Shown here: in pieces, positions 19,001 to 27,043 of the stretch
How positions within the stretch are numbered: position 1 is the first letter of the stretch
Layout of the letters: every line of letters begins with the position of its first letter
Source of the DNA: RPQJ01 sp963777725
Lineage (GTDB): Bacteria; Pseudomonadota; Gammaproteobacteria; Steroidobacterales; Steroidobacteraceae
NCBI GenBank assembly: GCA_963777725.1
Contig: CAVZRR010000020.1
Coordinates: 186,001 to 250,000, forward strand
Direction: 5' to 3'
DNA: 64,000 nucleotides
Translations under genes and position numbers: made by a program
The notes under the pieces: model-generated
The model's database searches: none
Told to the model about the DNA's origin: nothing
The model's input: the letters and a program-made list of their open reading frames with translations, nothing else

Positions 19001-19929
19001 GAGGCCGACCGCGCGGGCTCGAATCGGCCGGAGCGGGTCAGCCGCTGCGAACCCGCAGCGGCCGCGAGCCGGCCACGGCGCCACTGCAGCGCATCGCCGT
19101 CATCGAGCGTGTAGCAGAGCGCGGGAGCCATGCGCCTGGCGAGCAGCGCGACGCGCTGCGGATCGCGGGAAGCGAGCCGCGTGGCGGCGTGCGGCAGGAA
19201 CACGGCGTCGCGGACGAATCCGAGGCCGGCCTCGAACAATTCCGCATTGCCCGCGCCCTGCGGCGGATGATCGTGGAACAGCACGACTCGGTCGGCCAGG
19301 GCCATCGCGCCGGCCGACCAGGCGACGATCGGTCGCGAGCGCAGCGCGCGATCCAGGCCGAACAGGCGCAGACGATTCAACAGCACCGCGATGTGACCGC
19401 CGGCGATGCAAACGACCGCGGCCGCGGCGATCATCTGCTCGAGGTCCGCAAGCTGCCGGGCGAGGATGGGACGTTGCCCGGCACCCCAGGACGCCTCGAA
19501 TCGACCGTGCAGCGCGCGGATCTCGCGCAGGTGCTCGGCATCGAGGCGCCGCAGCGCGGCGATCGCGGAGCGACGGGCCTTGCGCACCAGCGGCGAGTCG
19601 TCCGGTGCCTGGAAAAGCTCCCTCGCAGCCGCCTTGGCGTGATCGAGTCGCACCCGGTACAGGTCCTGCAACTGCCGCAGGTCGTTCTGGCGCGAGCGAT
19701 AGGCGGCCTGCAGCTCGCCGTCCTGGGCGAACACGGCCTCGGCCCGCTCGTAGAGCCGCAGGTCCCGGACCGGCTGGCCGAGATGATCCTCGAGCGCCCC
19801 AAGCTCGGCCTCGCGCTCCTGCCACCCTGCGGTGATCGCGACCACCGGGCCGCTGAGCGACGCGCGCTCGAGGGCCTCGCGCAGGTTCGGGGCGCGAAAC
19901 TGGGGGCCGAGCGTCAGCAGGTCTTCCAT
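18997..19929 (-). CDS. S51 peptidase/cyanophycinase-like protein with helical insert
   Basis: 310 residues from the start at 19929. The class-I-amidotransferase-like core is visible as PVVAITAGWQERE (first strand), VVCIAGGHIAVLLNRLRLFG (the GGN-like turn), and the nucleophile elbow PIVAWSAGAMALADRVVLFH, as in dipeptidase E and cyanophycinase. About 110 residues of charged helix (ERAEAVFAQDGELQAAYRSR through LREIRALHGRF) are inserted between the first strand and the rest. This is unusual for the family and may be a docking arm. First gene of the five-gene operon, divergent from the cyclophilin with 75 bp between starts. Confidence 0.68.
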   Translation of the reverse strand: MEDLLTLGPQFRAPNLREALERASLSGPVVAITAGWQEREAELGALEDHLGQPVRDLRLYERAEAVFAQDGELQAAYRSRQNDLRQLQDLYRVRLDHAKAAARELFQAPDDSPLVRKARRSAIAALRRLDAEHLREIRALHGRFEASWGAGQRPILARQLADLEQMIAAAAVVCIAGGHIAVLLNRLRLFGLDRALRSRPIVAWSAGAMALADRVVLFHDHPPQGAGNAELFEAGLGFVRDAVFLPHAATRLASRDPQRVALLARRMAPALCYTLDDGDALQWRRGRLAAAAGSQRLTRSGRFEPARSAS

Positions 19930-20004
19930 CCGCGAAGTTTGGCCGATGGGAGGCCCCGTGGATACCATCGGCAGCCCACCCCGGCGCCTCGGAGGTTGCC
20001 CGTC

Positions 20005-20900
20005 ATGCGCGTGCATTTTTCCCTGATCGTTGCGTCGCGGTCGCGCTCGGTTCGGCCGGGGCGCGCGGCGAGGCGCCTGCAGCGGGCCGGACGATGGCGG
20101 ATGTGCTGGCGGCCGCCGTCCCAGCCGATTGGCGGCCGTTCAACCCGGAGAACACGCTTTACGTCGAACTCGATGCCGGCCGCGTCGTCATCGAACTCGC
20201 GCCGCGGTTTGCTCCGCAGCACGCCGCGAACATCCGGCAACTCGCGCGGCAGGGTTACTACGATGGCCTTGCGATCATCCGCTCGCAGGACAATTTCGTC
20301 GTGCAGTGGGGTGATCCCGACGGCGAGCGGGATCTCGGCAAGGCTCGCGCCACGCTGCCGGCGGAGTTCACGGTCGCGATCGACCCGGGCCTGCCATTTG
20401 CGCCTTTGCTGGATCGCGACGGCTATGCGCCCGAAGTCGGCTTCTCGGACGGATTTCCGGCCGCACGGGACCCTCGCACCGGGCAGGCCTGGCTTGCGCA
20501 CTGCTACGCGATGGTGGGAGCGGGGCGCGGCAACGACGTGGAGAGCGGCAGCGGCGCGGAGCTCTACGTCGTCACCGGGCACGCTCCCCGGCAGCTCGAC
20601 CGCAACATCGCGCTGGTGGGGCGCGTCGTCGCGGGCATGGAATGGCTGTCGGCGCTGCCGAGGGGTCGCGGACCGCTGGGGTTCTACGAGGACCCCGCGC
20701 AGCACGTGCCGATTCGCAGCGTCCGGGTCGCAGCCGACGTGCCGGACGGCGAGCGAACCCGGCTGGAGATCTTGCGGACGGACACCGCGACCTTCGCGGC
20801 GCTCGTCGAGTCACGTCGGAATCGACGCGACGACTGGTACCGGGTGCCGGCCGGCTACGTCGATCTGTGCAACGTGCCGATCGTCGTGCGTGCACGCTGA
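20005..20900 (+). CDS. cyclophilin-type peptidylprolyl isomerase, exported (frame break in signal)
   Basis: About 298 residues. Mature sequence: LYVELDAGRVVIELAPRFAP, then QGYYDGLAIIRSQDNFVVQW and GDP, the cyclophilin core with the catalytic Arg kept but the usual FHR changed to IIR. The internal ATG at 20094 gives a protein with no leader. ATG 20005 (MRVHFSLIVA) joined to VALGSAGARGEA restores a signal peptide if one base is missing near 20025-20040. The domain is longer than E. coli PpiA and carries large insertions before YAMVGAGRGND. It is likely a periplasmic folding catalyst. Confidence 0.8.
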
Positions 20901-21002
20901 CGGGTGCTGCGACGCAGCATTCTGGTCGTCGAACGGATAGAAATCCGGATTGTCACAAGAGTCACTGCGAGGCAATTTAGCGGTATCAACGGAGGGGAGA
21001 CC

Positions 21003-22709
21003 ATGGAAAAGTTCTGGTTGCAGCACTACCCGCCCGGCGTTCCGGCTGAAGTGGACGTCGACCAGTATTCGTCGCTCGTGCAGCTGATGGAGGAGGGCTT
21101 CTCGAAGTACGCGCAGCGCAACGCGTATGCGTACATGGACCGCCTGTTCACGTTCGCCGAGATCGATCGCCATTCGGCGGCGTTCGGCGCCTGGCTGCAG
21201 GGTCGCGGGCTCGCGCGCGGAGCGCGTGTCGCCATCATGATGCCGAACGTCGTGCAGTATCCGATCGCGCTCGCCGGCGTGCTGCGCGCCGGTTGCGTCG
21301 TCGTCAACGTCAATCCGCTCTACACGCCGCGCGAGCTCGAGCACCAGCTCAAGGATTCCGGCGCCGAGGCGATCGTGATCCTCGAGAGCTTCGCGCACAC
21401 GCTGCAGCAGGTGATCGCGAAGACGTCGATCAAGCACGTCATCGTCGCCTCGCTCGGCGACATGCTCGGCTTCCCGAAAGGCGTGATCGTGAATTTCGCG
21501 GTCCGCAAGATCAAGAAGATGGTGCCGACGTTCTCGTTGCCGGGCCACGTCCGGTTCAACGATGCGCTCGACGAGGGCGCGCGCGGCAAGCTGCAGCGCG
21601 TCACCGTGGGTCCGCAGGACGTCGCGTTCCTGCAGTACACCGGCGGCACGACCGGAGTGTCGAAGGGCGCAACGCTGACGCACCGCAACCTCGTCTCGAA
21701 CGTGCTGCAGCTCGAAGCGTGGGTGCAGCCCGCATTGACCGACACGACCCGCGGCCCGGTGCCGGAACAGCTGATCTACATCTGCGCGCTGCCGCTCTAC
21801 CACGTGTTCGCGCTCACGGTGAACTGCCTCGGTGGCATCCGGCTCGGCACGCTGAACGTGCTGATCACGAACCCGCGCGACATGAAGGGCTTCGTTGCGG
21901 AGCTGGCCAAGTACCGCTTCAACGTCATCCCAGGCGTCAACACGCTCTTCAACGCGCTCGCCGAGAATCCCGACTTCCAGAAACTCGATTTCTCGAGCAT
22001 GCGCATCTCGAACGGAGGTGGCATGGCTGTGCAGCAGGCCGTTGCCGAGAAATGGCTCAAGCTGACCGGCGTGCCGATCGTGGAAGGCTACGGTCTCTCG
22101 GAGACGTCGCCGGTCGCGACGAGCAACCCGGTCATGTCACGCGAGTACAACGGCACGATCGGCCTGCCGTTCCCGAACACCGAGATCGCGATCCTCGACG
22201 ATGCTGGGCAGCCGCTGCCGCTCGGCCAGGCGGGCGAGATCGGCATCCGCGGACCGCAGGTGATGGCGGGCTACTGGCAGCGGCCGGACGAGACCGCGAA
22301 GGCGTTCACGGCGGACGGCTTCTTCAAGTCGGGTGACATCGGCATCATGGACGAGCGCGGCTACATCAAGATCGTCGACCGCAAGAAGGACATGATCATC
22401 GTCTCCGGGTTCAACGTGTACCCGAACGAGGTCGAGGGCGTCGTCGCGATGCATCCGGGTGTCGTCGAGTGCGCCGCCGTCGGCGTGCCGGACGAGCGCT
22501 CGGGCGAGGCGGTCAAGGTGTTCGTGGTGCGCAAGGACCCGGCGCTGACCGAGGCGCAGCTGATGGACTTCTGCAAGCAGCACCTGACGGGCTACAAGAA
22601 GCCGAAGTTCATCGAGTTCCGCGACGAGCTGCCGAAGTCGAACGTCGGCAAGATCCTGCGGCGCGAGCTGCGGGACCAGAAGCCGGCGGTGCAGGCGAAG
22701 AGCGCGTAG
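21003..22709 (+). CDS. fadD: long-chain acyl-CoA synthetase
   Basis: 568 residues. A strong GGAGGGGAG precedes the ATG. Adenylate-forming motifs: YTGGTTGVSKGATLTH (P-loop A3), VEGYGLSETSPVATSNP (A5), FKSGDIGIMDERGYIKIVDR (A7), and the late Lys in PKSNVGKILRRELR (A10). The length and HYPPGVPAEVDVDQYSSLVQ N-terminus fit FadD, which activates free fatty acids to acyl-CoA for beta-oxidation at the inner membrane. A TTGTCA (20950-20955) upstream could be a -35 element, but no convincing -10 follows. It is convergent with a crotonase gene across two large palindromes. Confidence 0.92.
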   Translation: MEKFWLQHYPPGVPAEVDVDQYSSLVQLMEEGFSKYAQRNAYAYMDRLFTFAEIDRHSAAFGAWLQGRGLARGARVAIMMPNVVQYPIALAGVLRAGCVVVNVNPLYTPRELEHQLKDSGAEAIVILESFAHTLQQVIAKTSIKHVIVASLGDMLGFPKGVIVNFAVRKIKKMVPTFSLPGHVRFNDALDEGARGKLQRVTVGPQDVAFLQYTGGTTGVSKGATLTHRNLVSNVLQLEAWVQPALTDTTRGPVPEQLIYICALPLYHVFALTVNCLGGIRLGTLNVLITNPRDMKGFVAELAKYRFNVIPGVNTLFNALAENPDFQKLDFSSMRISNGGGMAVQQAVAEKWLKLTGVPIVEGYGLSETSPVATSNPVMSREYNGTIGLPFPNTEIAILDDAGQPLPLGQAGEIGIRGPQVMAGYWQRPDETAKAFTADGFFKSGDIGIMDERGYIKIVDRKKDMIIVSGFNVYPNEVEGVVAMHPGVVECAAVGVPDERSGEAVKVFVVRKDPALTEAQLMDFCKQHLTGYKKPKFIEFRDELPKSNVGKILRRELRDQKPAVQAKSA

Positions 22710-22754
22710 CGGCCGCGCTGCAGCGCGGCCGCGATAGCGCTGCGCGGGTTGGGC

Positions 22755-22892
22755 GCCCATCGCCGCGAGCGGCGGGTCGGGTAAAGGCCCGCGCGGTCGC
22801 CGTGAACCCGTCCATGGGGGCTCCGGGCGCGGCGTCCATGCCGCGCACGGCCGCGCGAGCCTTCACCCGACCCGCCGCTCGCGACGATGGGC
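22755..22892. repeat. structured palindromic element, copy 1 (inverted orientation)
   Basis: Arms at 22755-22796 and 22851-22892 pair at 39 of 42 positions around a 54-nt core (22797-22850). All three mismatches are transitions that become G-U pairs in the minus-strand transcript. The core is the reverse complement of the cores of copies 2 and 3. It lies 45 bp after fadD, in the 394-bp convergent gap before the crotonase gene, which holds copies 1 and 2 and no gene. Confidence 0.9.
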
Positions 22893-22956
22893 TGAACCTG
22901 CTGCGCAATTCGCGCTGCGTGTCGCGCGCCGCAGGCCGCAAACGCGTTAGCGCCCT

Positions 22957-23084
22957 GCGCGGGCTGGAGCTGGCTTGGGGTGCGCTTGCCGGGCCGTGCG
23001 CGGCATGGACGCCGCGCCCGGAGCCCACACGGACGTGCTCGCGGCGTCCCGGCAAGCGCACCCCAAGCCAGCTCCAGCCCGCGC
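22957..23084. repeat. structured palindromic element, copy 2
   Basis: Arms at 22957-22993 and 23048-23084 are perfectly complementary over 37 bp and unrelated in sequence to the arms of copies 1 and 3. The core (22994-23047) is exactly 54 nt and shares the GCGCGGC/GCCGCGC inner hairpin with copy 1. In the second inner hairpin the C-G pair of the other copies is replaced by A-T. It ends 20 bp before the stop codon of the convergent crotonase gene, so it can terminate transcription from either side. Confidence 0.9.
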
Positions 23085-23103
23085 CAACAGCGCAAACCAA
23101 CGA

Positions 23104-23934
23104 TCAGCGTCCGTGGAACTCCGGCTTGCGCCGCTGCATGAATGCGGTCATCGCCTCGGTGAGGTCCTCCGAGTGCAGGAACGCCGCATTCCACAAAGCG
23201 ACGTAATCGAGCGCCGCGTCGACGTCGCGACGGATCGCGAAGCCGAGCACCTGCTTCGAGCCCTGCACGGCGAGCGGTGAATTGGCGGCGATTTCCTGCG
23301 CGAGCGCCTGGGCGCGCGCGTGCAGCGACTGGTGATCCGGCAGCACGTCGTTGACGAGCCCGATCGCGAGCGCGCGGGTCGAGTCGATGTCGCGGCCGGT
23401 GAAGATCAGCTCGCGCGCCGGGCCGTCGCCGATCACGCGCGGCAGGCGTTGCAGCGTGCCGACGTCGGCGACCATCGCGATCTTGGTCTCCCGCACCGAG
23501 AACGTCGCGTCGGCCGACGCGAGCCGGATGTCGCAGGCGGTGATCAGGTCCATGCCCGCGCCGAGGCAGGCGCCGTGCACGGCGGCGATCACCGGCTTGT
23601 TGGTGTTGGCGAATGCGCTCACGGTCTGCTGGTAGCCGCGCGCGTCGTCGTAGAACGCGCGCCGCTTGCCGACGGCCGATTCGCCGCGGCCCGACAACGA
23701 GCCGCCGCCGGCCATGGATGGAGCGTGGTCGAGCAGGTCGATGCCGGCGCAGAACGCCTTGCCGCGGCCGGCGAGGATGATCGCGCGCACGGTGGCGTCG
23801 GCGTCGAGTTCGGCCACGGCCGCCGGGATGGCGTGCCAGAGGGCACGATGCAGTGCGTTCAGTTTTTCCGGGCGGTCGAGCCACAGCGTGGCGACGGCGC
23901 CGGCGCGCTCGATGGTCAGGTTCTCGAAGGTCAT
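23104..23934 (-). CDS. crotonase/enoyl-CoA hydratase family protein
   Basis: 276 residues. Crotonase signatures: IILAGRGKAFCAGIDLLDHA (oxyanion hole, CoA pocket) and IAAVHGACLGAGMDLITACD, followed by ADATFSVRETKIAMVADVGT, which carries acidic residues in the catalytic stretch. The C-terminus ends MTAFMQRRKPEFHGR, typical of dienoyl-CoA isomerase/ECH-type proteins. It lies 40 bp downstream of an SDR gene on the same strand, so the two are probably one unit in fatty-acid or related acyl-CoA degradation, next to convergent fadD. Confidence 0.88.
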   Translation of the reverse strand: MTFENLTIERAGAVATLWLDRPEKLNALHRALWHAIPAAVAELDADATVRAIILAGRGKAFCAGIDLLDHAPSMAGGGSLSGRGESAVGKRRAFYDDARGYQQTVSAFANTNKPVIAAVHGACLGAGMDLITACDIRLASADATFSVRETKIAMVADVGTLQRLPRVIGDGPARELIFTGRDIDSTRALAIGLVNDVLPDHQSLHARAQALAQEIAANSPLAVQGSKQVLGFAIRRDVDAALDYVALWNAAFLHSEDLTEAMTAFMQRRKPEFHGR

Positions 23935-23974
23935 TGCGGTTCCCTGGTTTGAAATCCTGGCGCGGCTCGCGAGA

Positions 23975-24814
23975 CTACTTCGCGGCGCGGCGCCGGTCGC
24001 TCATGCTGCGCGCGACGTCGGTCACCCGCCGCAGCAGCGCGTCGGTCGTGCCGGGCGCGAGTGCCGCGAGCTTCTCGATCAGCGCGCTGCCGGGCGGCAC
24101 GGCGATCTCGGCCAGCTTGAAACGGATCGCGAGGAAGATCGACCAGATCACCCACGAGGGAGGCATCGTGAGCGCGTTTGGCCAGACGTCGCCGGTGGCC
24201 GGATCGTGCTGTATCGCAGCCGCCATGGGCGTGTCGACGACGCCGGGCAGCACCAGCGAGACGTGAATCCGCTCGCCGACGAGTTCGGTGCGCAGCGCCT
24301 CGGTGAGGCCCACCAGCGCGAACTTGGTCGCGCTGTAGCCACCGAGCGGCGAGAAGCCGCGGCGGCCGGCGAGCGAGCCCACGTTGACGATGTGGCCGCG
24401 GCCCTGCTCGCGCATCACCCTGACGGCTTCCTGCATCACGTACAGCGCGCCGAACAGGTTCACGTCCAGCATGCGTTGCAGATCGGCGCCGCGCAGGTCG
24501 ACGACCTTGGCCGGCAGCAGTACGCCTGCGTTGTTGACGACGACGTCGATGGTGCCGAAGCGCTTGACGGCCTTGCGGAAGCACGCCGTCACGGCTTCGG
24601 GTTGCGTGACGTCGGCGGCTGCAACCAGCGTTTGCGCTCCGAACTTGCGGGCTTGCGCCGCGACGCTGGCGAGCGCCTTGGCGCGACGGGCCACCAGCAC
24701 CAGGTTGGCGCCGGCCGCGGCGAACGCGAGCGCTGTCTCGCGCCCGATGCCGCTCGACGCCCCGGTGACGAGAACCGTCCGGTCGCGGAAGGAGACATTT
24801 GGACGTGCGGCCAT
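23975..24814 (-). CDS. short-chain dehydrogenase/reductase
   Basis: 279 residues. Rossmann signature VLVTGASSGIGRETALAFAA, the NNAGVLLP strand, the catalytic Ser in VNVGSLAGRRG, and the YSATK Tyr-Lys pair (GGYSATKFALVGLTEALR). This is a classical SDR with an extended C-terminus of about 90 residues containing a short hydrophobic segment (WVIWSIFLAIRF), which suggests membrane association. NAD(P)H-linked oxidation or reduction of a hydroxy/keto group; substrate unknown. Its promoter region faces the VapBC-like pair and contains a 16-bp palindrome. Confidence 0.9.
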   Translation of the reverse strand: MAARPNVSFRDRTVLVTGASSGIGRETALAFAAAGANLVLVARRAKALASVAAQARKFGAQTLVAAADVTQPEAVTACFRKAVKRFGTIDVVVNNAGVLLPAKVVDLRGADLQRMLDVNLFGALYVMQEAVRVMREQGRGHIVNVGSLAGRRGFSPLGGYSATKFALVGLTEALRTELVGERIHVSLVLPGVVDTPMAAAIQHDPATGDVWPNALTMPPSWVIWSIFLAIRFKLAEIAVPPGSALIEKLAALAPGTTDALLRRVTDVARSMSDRRRAAK

Positions 24815-24932
24815 AAGGTGGACCTCCGGGGGTCGGATAGGTTAACCGGAAATTTGCAGGCATTCTCCTCTACCCGGTCCGCTTCGCCGGCGCGGACGGC
24901 GGCCAGGCGTCGCTGGACAGGCGATTGGTTAT

Positions 24933-24948
24933 CCGGTAACGTTACCGG
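24933..24948. promoter_or_regulatory. 16-bp perfect palindrome, probable repressor operator
   Basis: CCGGTAACGTTACCGG is a perfect palindrome in the 158-bp divergent gap between the SDR and antitoxin starts, 24 bp before the antitoxin ATG. The TAACCGG half-site recurs at 24842-24848 near the SDR start. The dyad could be a TetR-type operator or the autoregulatory site of the toxin-antitoxin pair. No TetR gene lies in this window. Confidence 0.6.
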
Positions 24949-24972
24949 GCAATGGTCTGACTGGAGATACCG

Positions 24973-25317
24973 ATGTCACGCAGCAGTGCCGCACCGCCGA
25001 AGCGGTCGAAGGATGTCCCGGTGCCGCCCGCGGCACGGGTGGCTGGTCATCGCGCGCGGCAGACGCGGGCCGGGCGCAAGCGGGTCGAGGTCGTGGTGCC
25101 AGTGCGGGACATCGCGCTGATCAAGCAGGTCGCAGAGAGGTTGCGGGCCCCGACCGCAGACGCAGCGAAGGTCCGCACGGTCTTGGCGGCCGCGGTCGCG
25201 CCTCCGGTCGCCCGGACCGGAAAGTCGCTGATCGAGTTGTTGCGCAGCGGTCCCTTCGCCGGGCTGGAACTCGAACTCGAGCGGGACCGCAGTCCGCCGC
25301 GCGACGTGGATCTCTGA
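24973..25317 (+). CDS. antitoxin of a VapBC-like pair
   Basis: 114 residues, basic N-terminus and a C-terminal tail (KSLIELLRSGPFAGLELELE then RDRSPPRDVDL) of the kind that VapB/Phd antitoxins use to fill the PIN-domain groove. It is followed after two bases by the PIN toxin gene, the normal antitoxin-toxin order. The first ~40 residues (SSAAPPKRSKDVPVPPAARV) are low in structure and no clear DNA-binding fold is seen. Assignment rests on the C-terminal tail and the neighbour. Confidence 0.72.
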   Translation: MSRSSAAPPKRSKDVPVPPAARVAGHRARQTRAGRKRVEVVVPVRDIALIKQVAERLRAPTADAAKVRTVLAAAVAPPVARTGKSLIELLRSGPFAGLELELERDRSPPRDVDL

Positions 25318-25319
25318 GT

Positions 25320-25748
25320 GTGAAGCGATTCCTGCTCGATACGAACGTGATCAGCGAGCCGATGCGCCCGAGGCCGTCGGCTGCGGTGCTGCGTTGGTTC
25401 GAGGCGCGTGACCCTGCTGATCTGTTCCTGTCTGCAGTGACGCTCGGGGAACTCGTCGCGGGGATTCGTCGTCTCGCGTCGTCCGCGCGCAGACGAGCGC
25501 TCGAGCAATGGCTCGAGGAGGTCGTCGTGGCGCAGTTCGAAGGCCGCATCCTGGCGTTCGACGTCGAGGCCGCGTGGCAGTGGGGTGTGCTGGTCGCCCA
25601 GGCGGCAACTCTCGGCAGGCCGCGTCCGGCGATCGATCTGCAGATTGCGGCGATCGCCGCCCACCATGATCTTGTGCTGGTGTCGCGAAACGCAGCGGAC
25701 TTCGCCGGGCTCGGGCTCGAGGTCTTGAATCCCTGGGGTGGCGCTTAA
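25320..25748 (+). CDS. PIN-domain ribonuclease toxin, VapC-like
   Basis: 142 residues from a GTG start two bases after the antitoxin stop. The acidic metal-binding set is complete: LLDTNVISE (Asp), SAVTLGELVAGIRRLA (Glu), RPAIDLQIAAIAAHHDL (Asp) and SRNAADFAGLGLE (Asp). VapC toxins are magnesium-dependent RNases that cut tRNA or rRNA and are neutralised by the adjacent antitoxin. Residual activity in the cytosol is controlled by the paired protein and by operon autoregulation. Confidence 0.88.
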   Translation: MKRFLLDTNVISEPMRPRPSAAVLRWFEARDPADLFLSAVTLGELVAGIRRLASSARRRALEQWLEEVVVAQFEGRILAFDVEAAWQWGVLVAQAATLGRPRPAIDLQIAAIAAHHDLVLVSRNAADFAGLGLEVLNPWGGA

Positions 25749-25785
25749 CGTCGCGTCGAGTCGTCGAGCGGAGAATGTCTCCTGA

Positions 25786-26901
25786 TTATTTGAGCACTTC
25801 GGCCACGGGCTTGTAGGCCAGTCCCAGGTCGTTCGCGACCGCCTCGTTGGTGATGTGGCCCGCGTGCACGTTCAGGCCGTTCGCGAGGTGCGGGTCCGCC
25901 TTGAGCGCCGCCTTCCAGCCGTGGTCGGCAAGCCGGCGCGCGAAGGGTAGCGTGGCATTGTTCAGCGCGAACGTGGAGGTGCGCGGCACCGCGCCGGGCA
26001 TGTTCGTCACGCAGTAGTGGATCACTTCGTCGACGACGTAGGTCGGCTCGGCGTGTGTCGTCGGCCGGCTGGTGTCGAAGCAGCCGCCCTGGTCGATCGA
26101 GATGTCGACCAGCACCGCGCCCGCCTTCATGCGGCGGACCATGTCACGCGTGACGAGCTTCGGTGCTGCAGCGCCCGCGATCAGCACGGCACCGATCACG
26201 AGATCGGCGTCGATGACGAGCGCGTCCACGTGCTCCTGCGTCGAGTACTCGGTGCGCAGCGATGGCCCGAAGATGCTCGACAGCTCGCGCAGGCGCTTCA
26301 CGGACCGATCGACGACGGTGACGTCGGCACGCAGGCCGACGGCCATCTCGACCGCATTGGTGCCTGCGACTCCGCCGCCGAGCACGACGACCTTGGCCGG
26401 GGCCACGCCCGGCACGCCGCCCAGCAGGATGCCGCGCCCGCCATTGGCCTTCTGCAGGCAATAGGCGCCGACCTGGACGGACATGCGACCGGCCACTTCG
26501 CTCATCGGGGTCAGCAGCGGCAATGAGCCGTCCGGCGCCGTGACCGTCTCGTAAGCGATGCAGGTCGCGCCGGACTTCTGCAGCGCTTCGGCCTGTGCCT
26601 TGTCGGCCGCGAGGTGCAGGTACGTGTAGAGGACCTGGCCGGACCGGAGCCGCGCGCACTCCTGCGGCTGCGGTTCCTTGACCTTGACGATCAGGTCGGA
26701 TTTCTCAAAGACCTCCTCGGCCGAGGCCGCGATCTTCGCTCCGACCCGCTGGTAATCGGCGTCGGCAAAGCCGATGCCGGCGGCGGCGCCGGTCTGCACC
26801 AGCACCTCGTGGCCGGACTCCACCAGTTCGCGGACGGCCGCCGGTACGAGGCCGACCCGGTATTCGTGGATCTTGATTTCCTTGGGTACACCGACGCGCA
26901 T
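25786..26901 (-). CDS. ald: alanine dehydrogenase
   Basis: 371 residues, the normal length for the family. It opens MRVGVPKEIKIHEYRVGLVP with the substrate-site Arg-Val-Gly, then LYTYLHLAADKAQAEAL, the NAD-binding VVVLGGGVAGTNAVEMAVGL, and the DISIDQGGCFDTSRPTTHAEP active-site loop. It catalyses NAD-linked, reversible deamination of L-alanine to pyruvate and ammonium. It is divergent from an Lrp/AsnC gene with 142 bp between starts, the classic arrangement in which the regulator responds to alanine and controls ald. Confidence 0.95.
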   Translation of the reverse strand: MRVGVPKEIKIHEYRVGLVPAAVRELVESGHEVLVQTGAAAGIGFADADYQRVGAKIAASAEEVFEKSDLIVKVKEPQPQECARLRSGQVLYTYLHLAADKAQAEALQKSGATCIAYETVTAPDGSLPLLTPMSEVAGRMSVQVGAYCLQKANGGRGILLGGVPGVAPAKVVVLGGGVAGTNAVEMAVGLRADVTVVDRSVKRLRELSSIFGPSLRTEYSTQEHVDALVIDADLVIGAVLIAGAAAPKLVTRDMVRRMKAGAVLVDISIDQGGCFDTSRPTTHAEPTYVVDEVIHYCVTNMPGAVPRTSTFALNNATLPFARRLADHGWKAALKADPHLANGLNVHAGHITNEAVANDLGLAYKPVAEVLK

Positions 26902-27002
26902 GACAGCTCCCCCTTACGGATGCTGGTTGTTTGGCCGCGAGGATACGCGCCTGCTTGCGCCAGATCGTGCAAACGAGGCGCCGAATCGAGGCCTTTGCGC
27001 AA

Positions 27003-27008
27003 TATAAT
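27003..27008 (+). promoter_or_regulatory. -10 element for the Lrp-type regulator
   Basis: A perfect TATAAT stands out in otherwise GC-rich DNA, 35 bp before the regulator ATG in the ald-lrp divergent gap. The matching -35 position is weak, which fits an activator- or autoregulator-dependent promoter. Confidence 0.5.
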
Positions 27009-27043
27009 TCTGTAATGATCGGCCAGACAGGCAGAATCTGCGT

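Noticed and set aside
22710..23103. Small coding regions within the fadD-crotonase gap
   Set aside because: Open frames of 60-240 codons exist there, but they translate the palindromes and their cores. The DNA is explained by paired arms.
20005..24814. A polyketide or natural-product cluster formed by FadD, crotonase and SDR genes
   Set aside because: There is no ketosynthase, acyl carrier protein or tailoring set. The genes fit fatty-acid degradation and lie on convergent strands.
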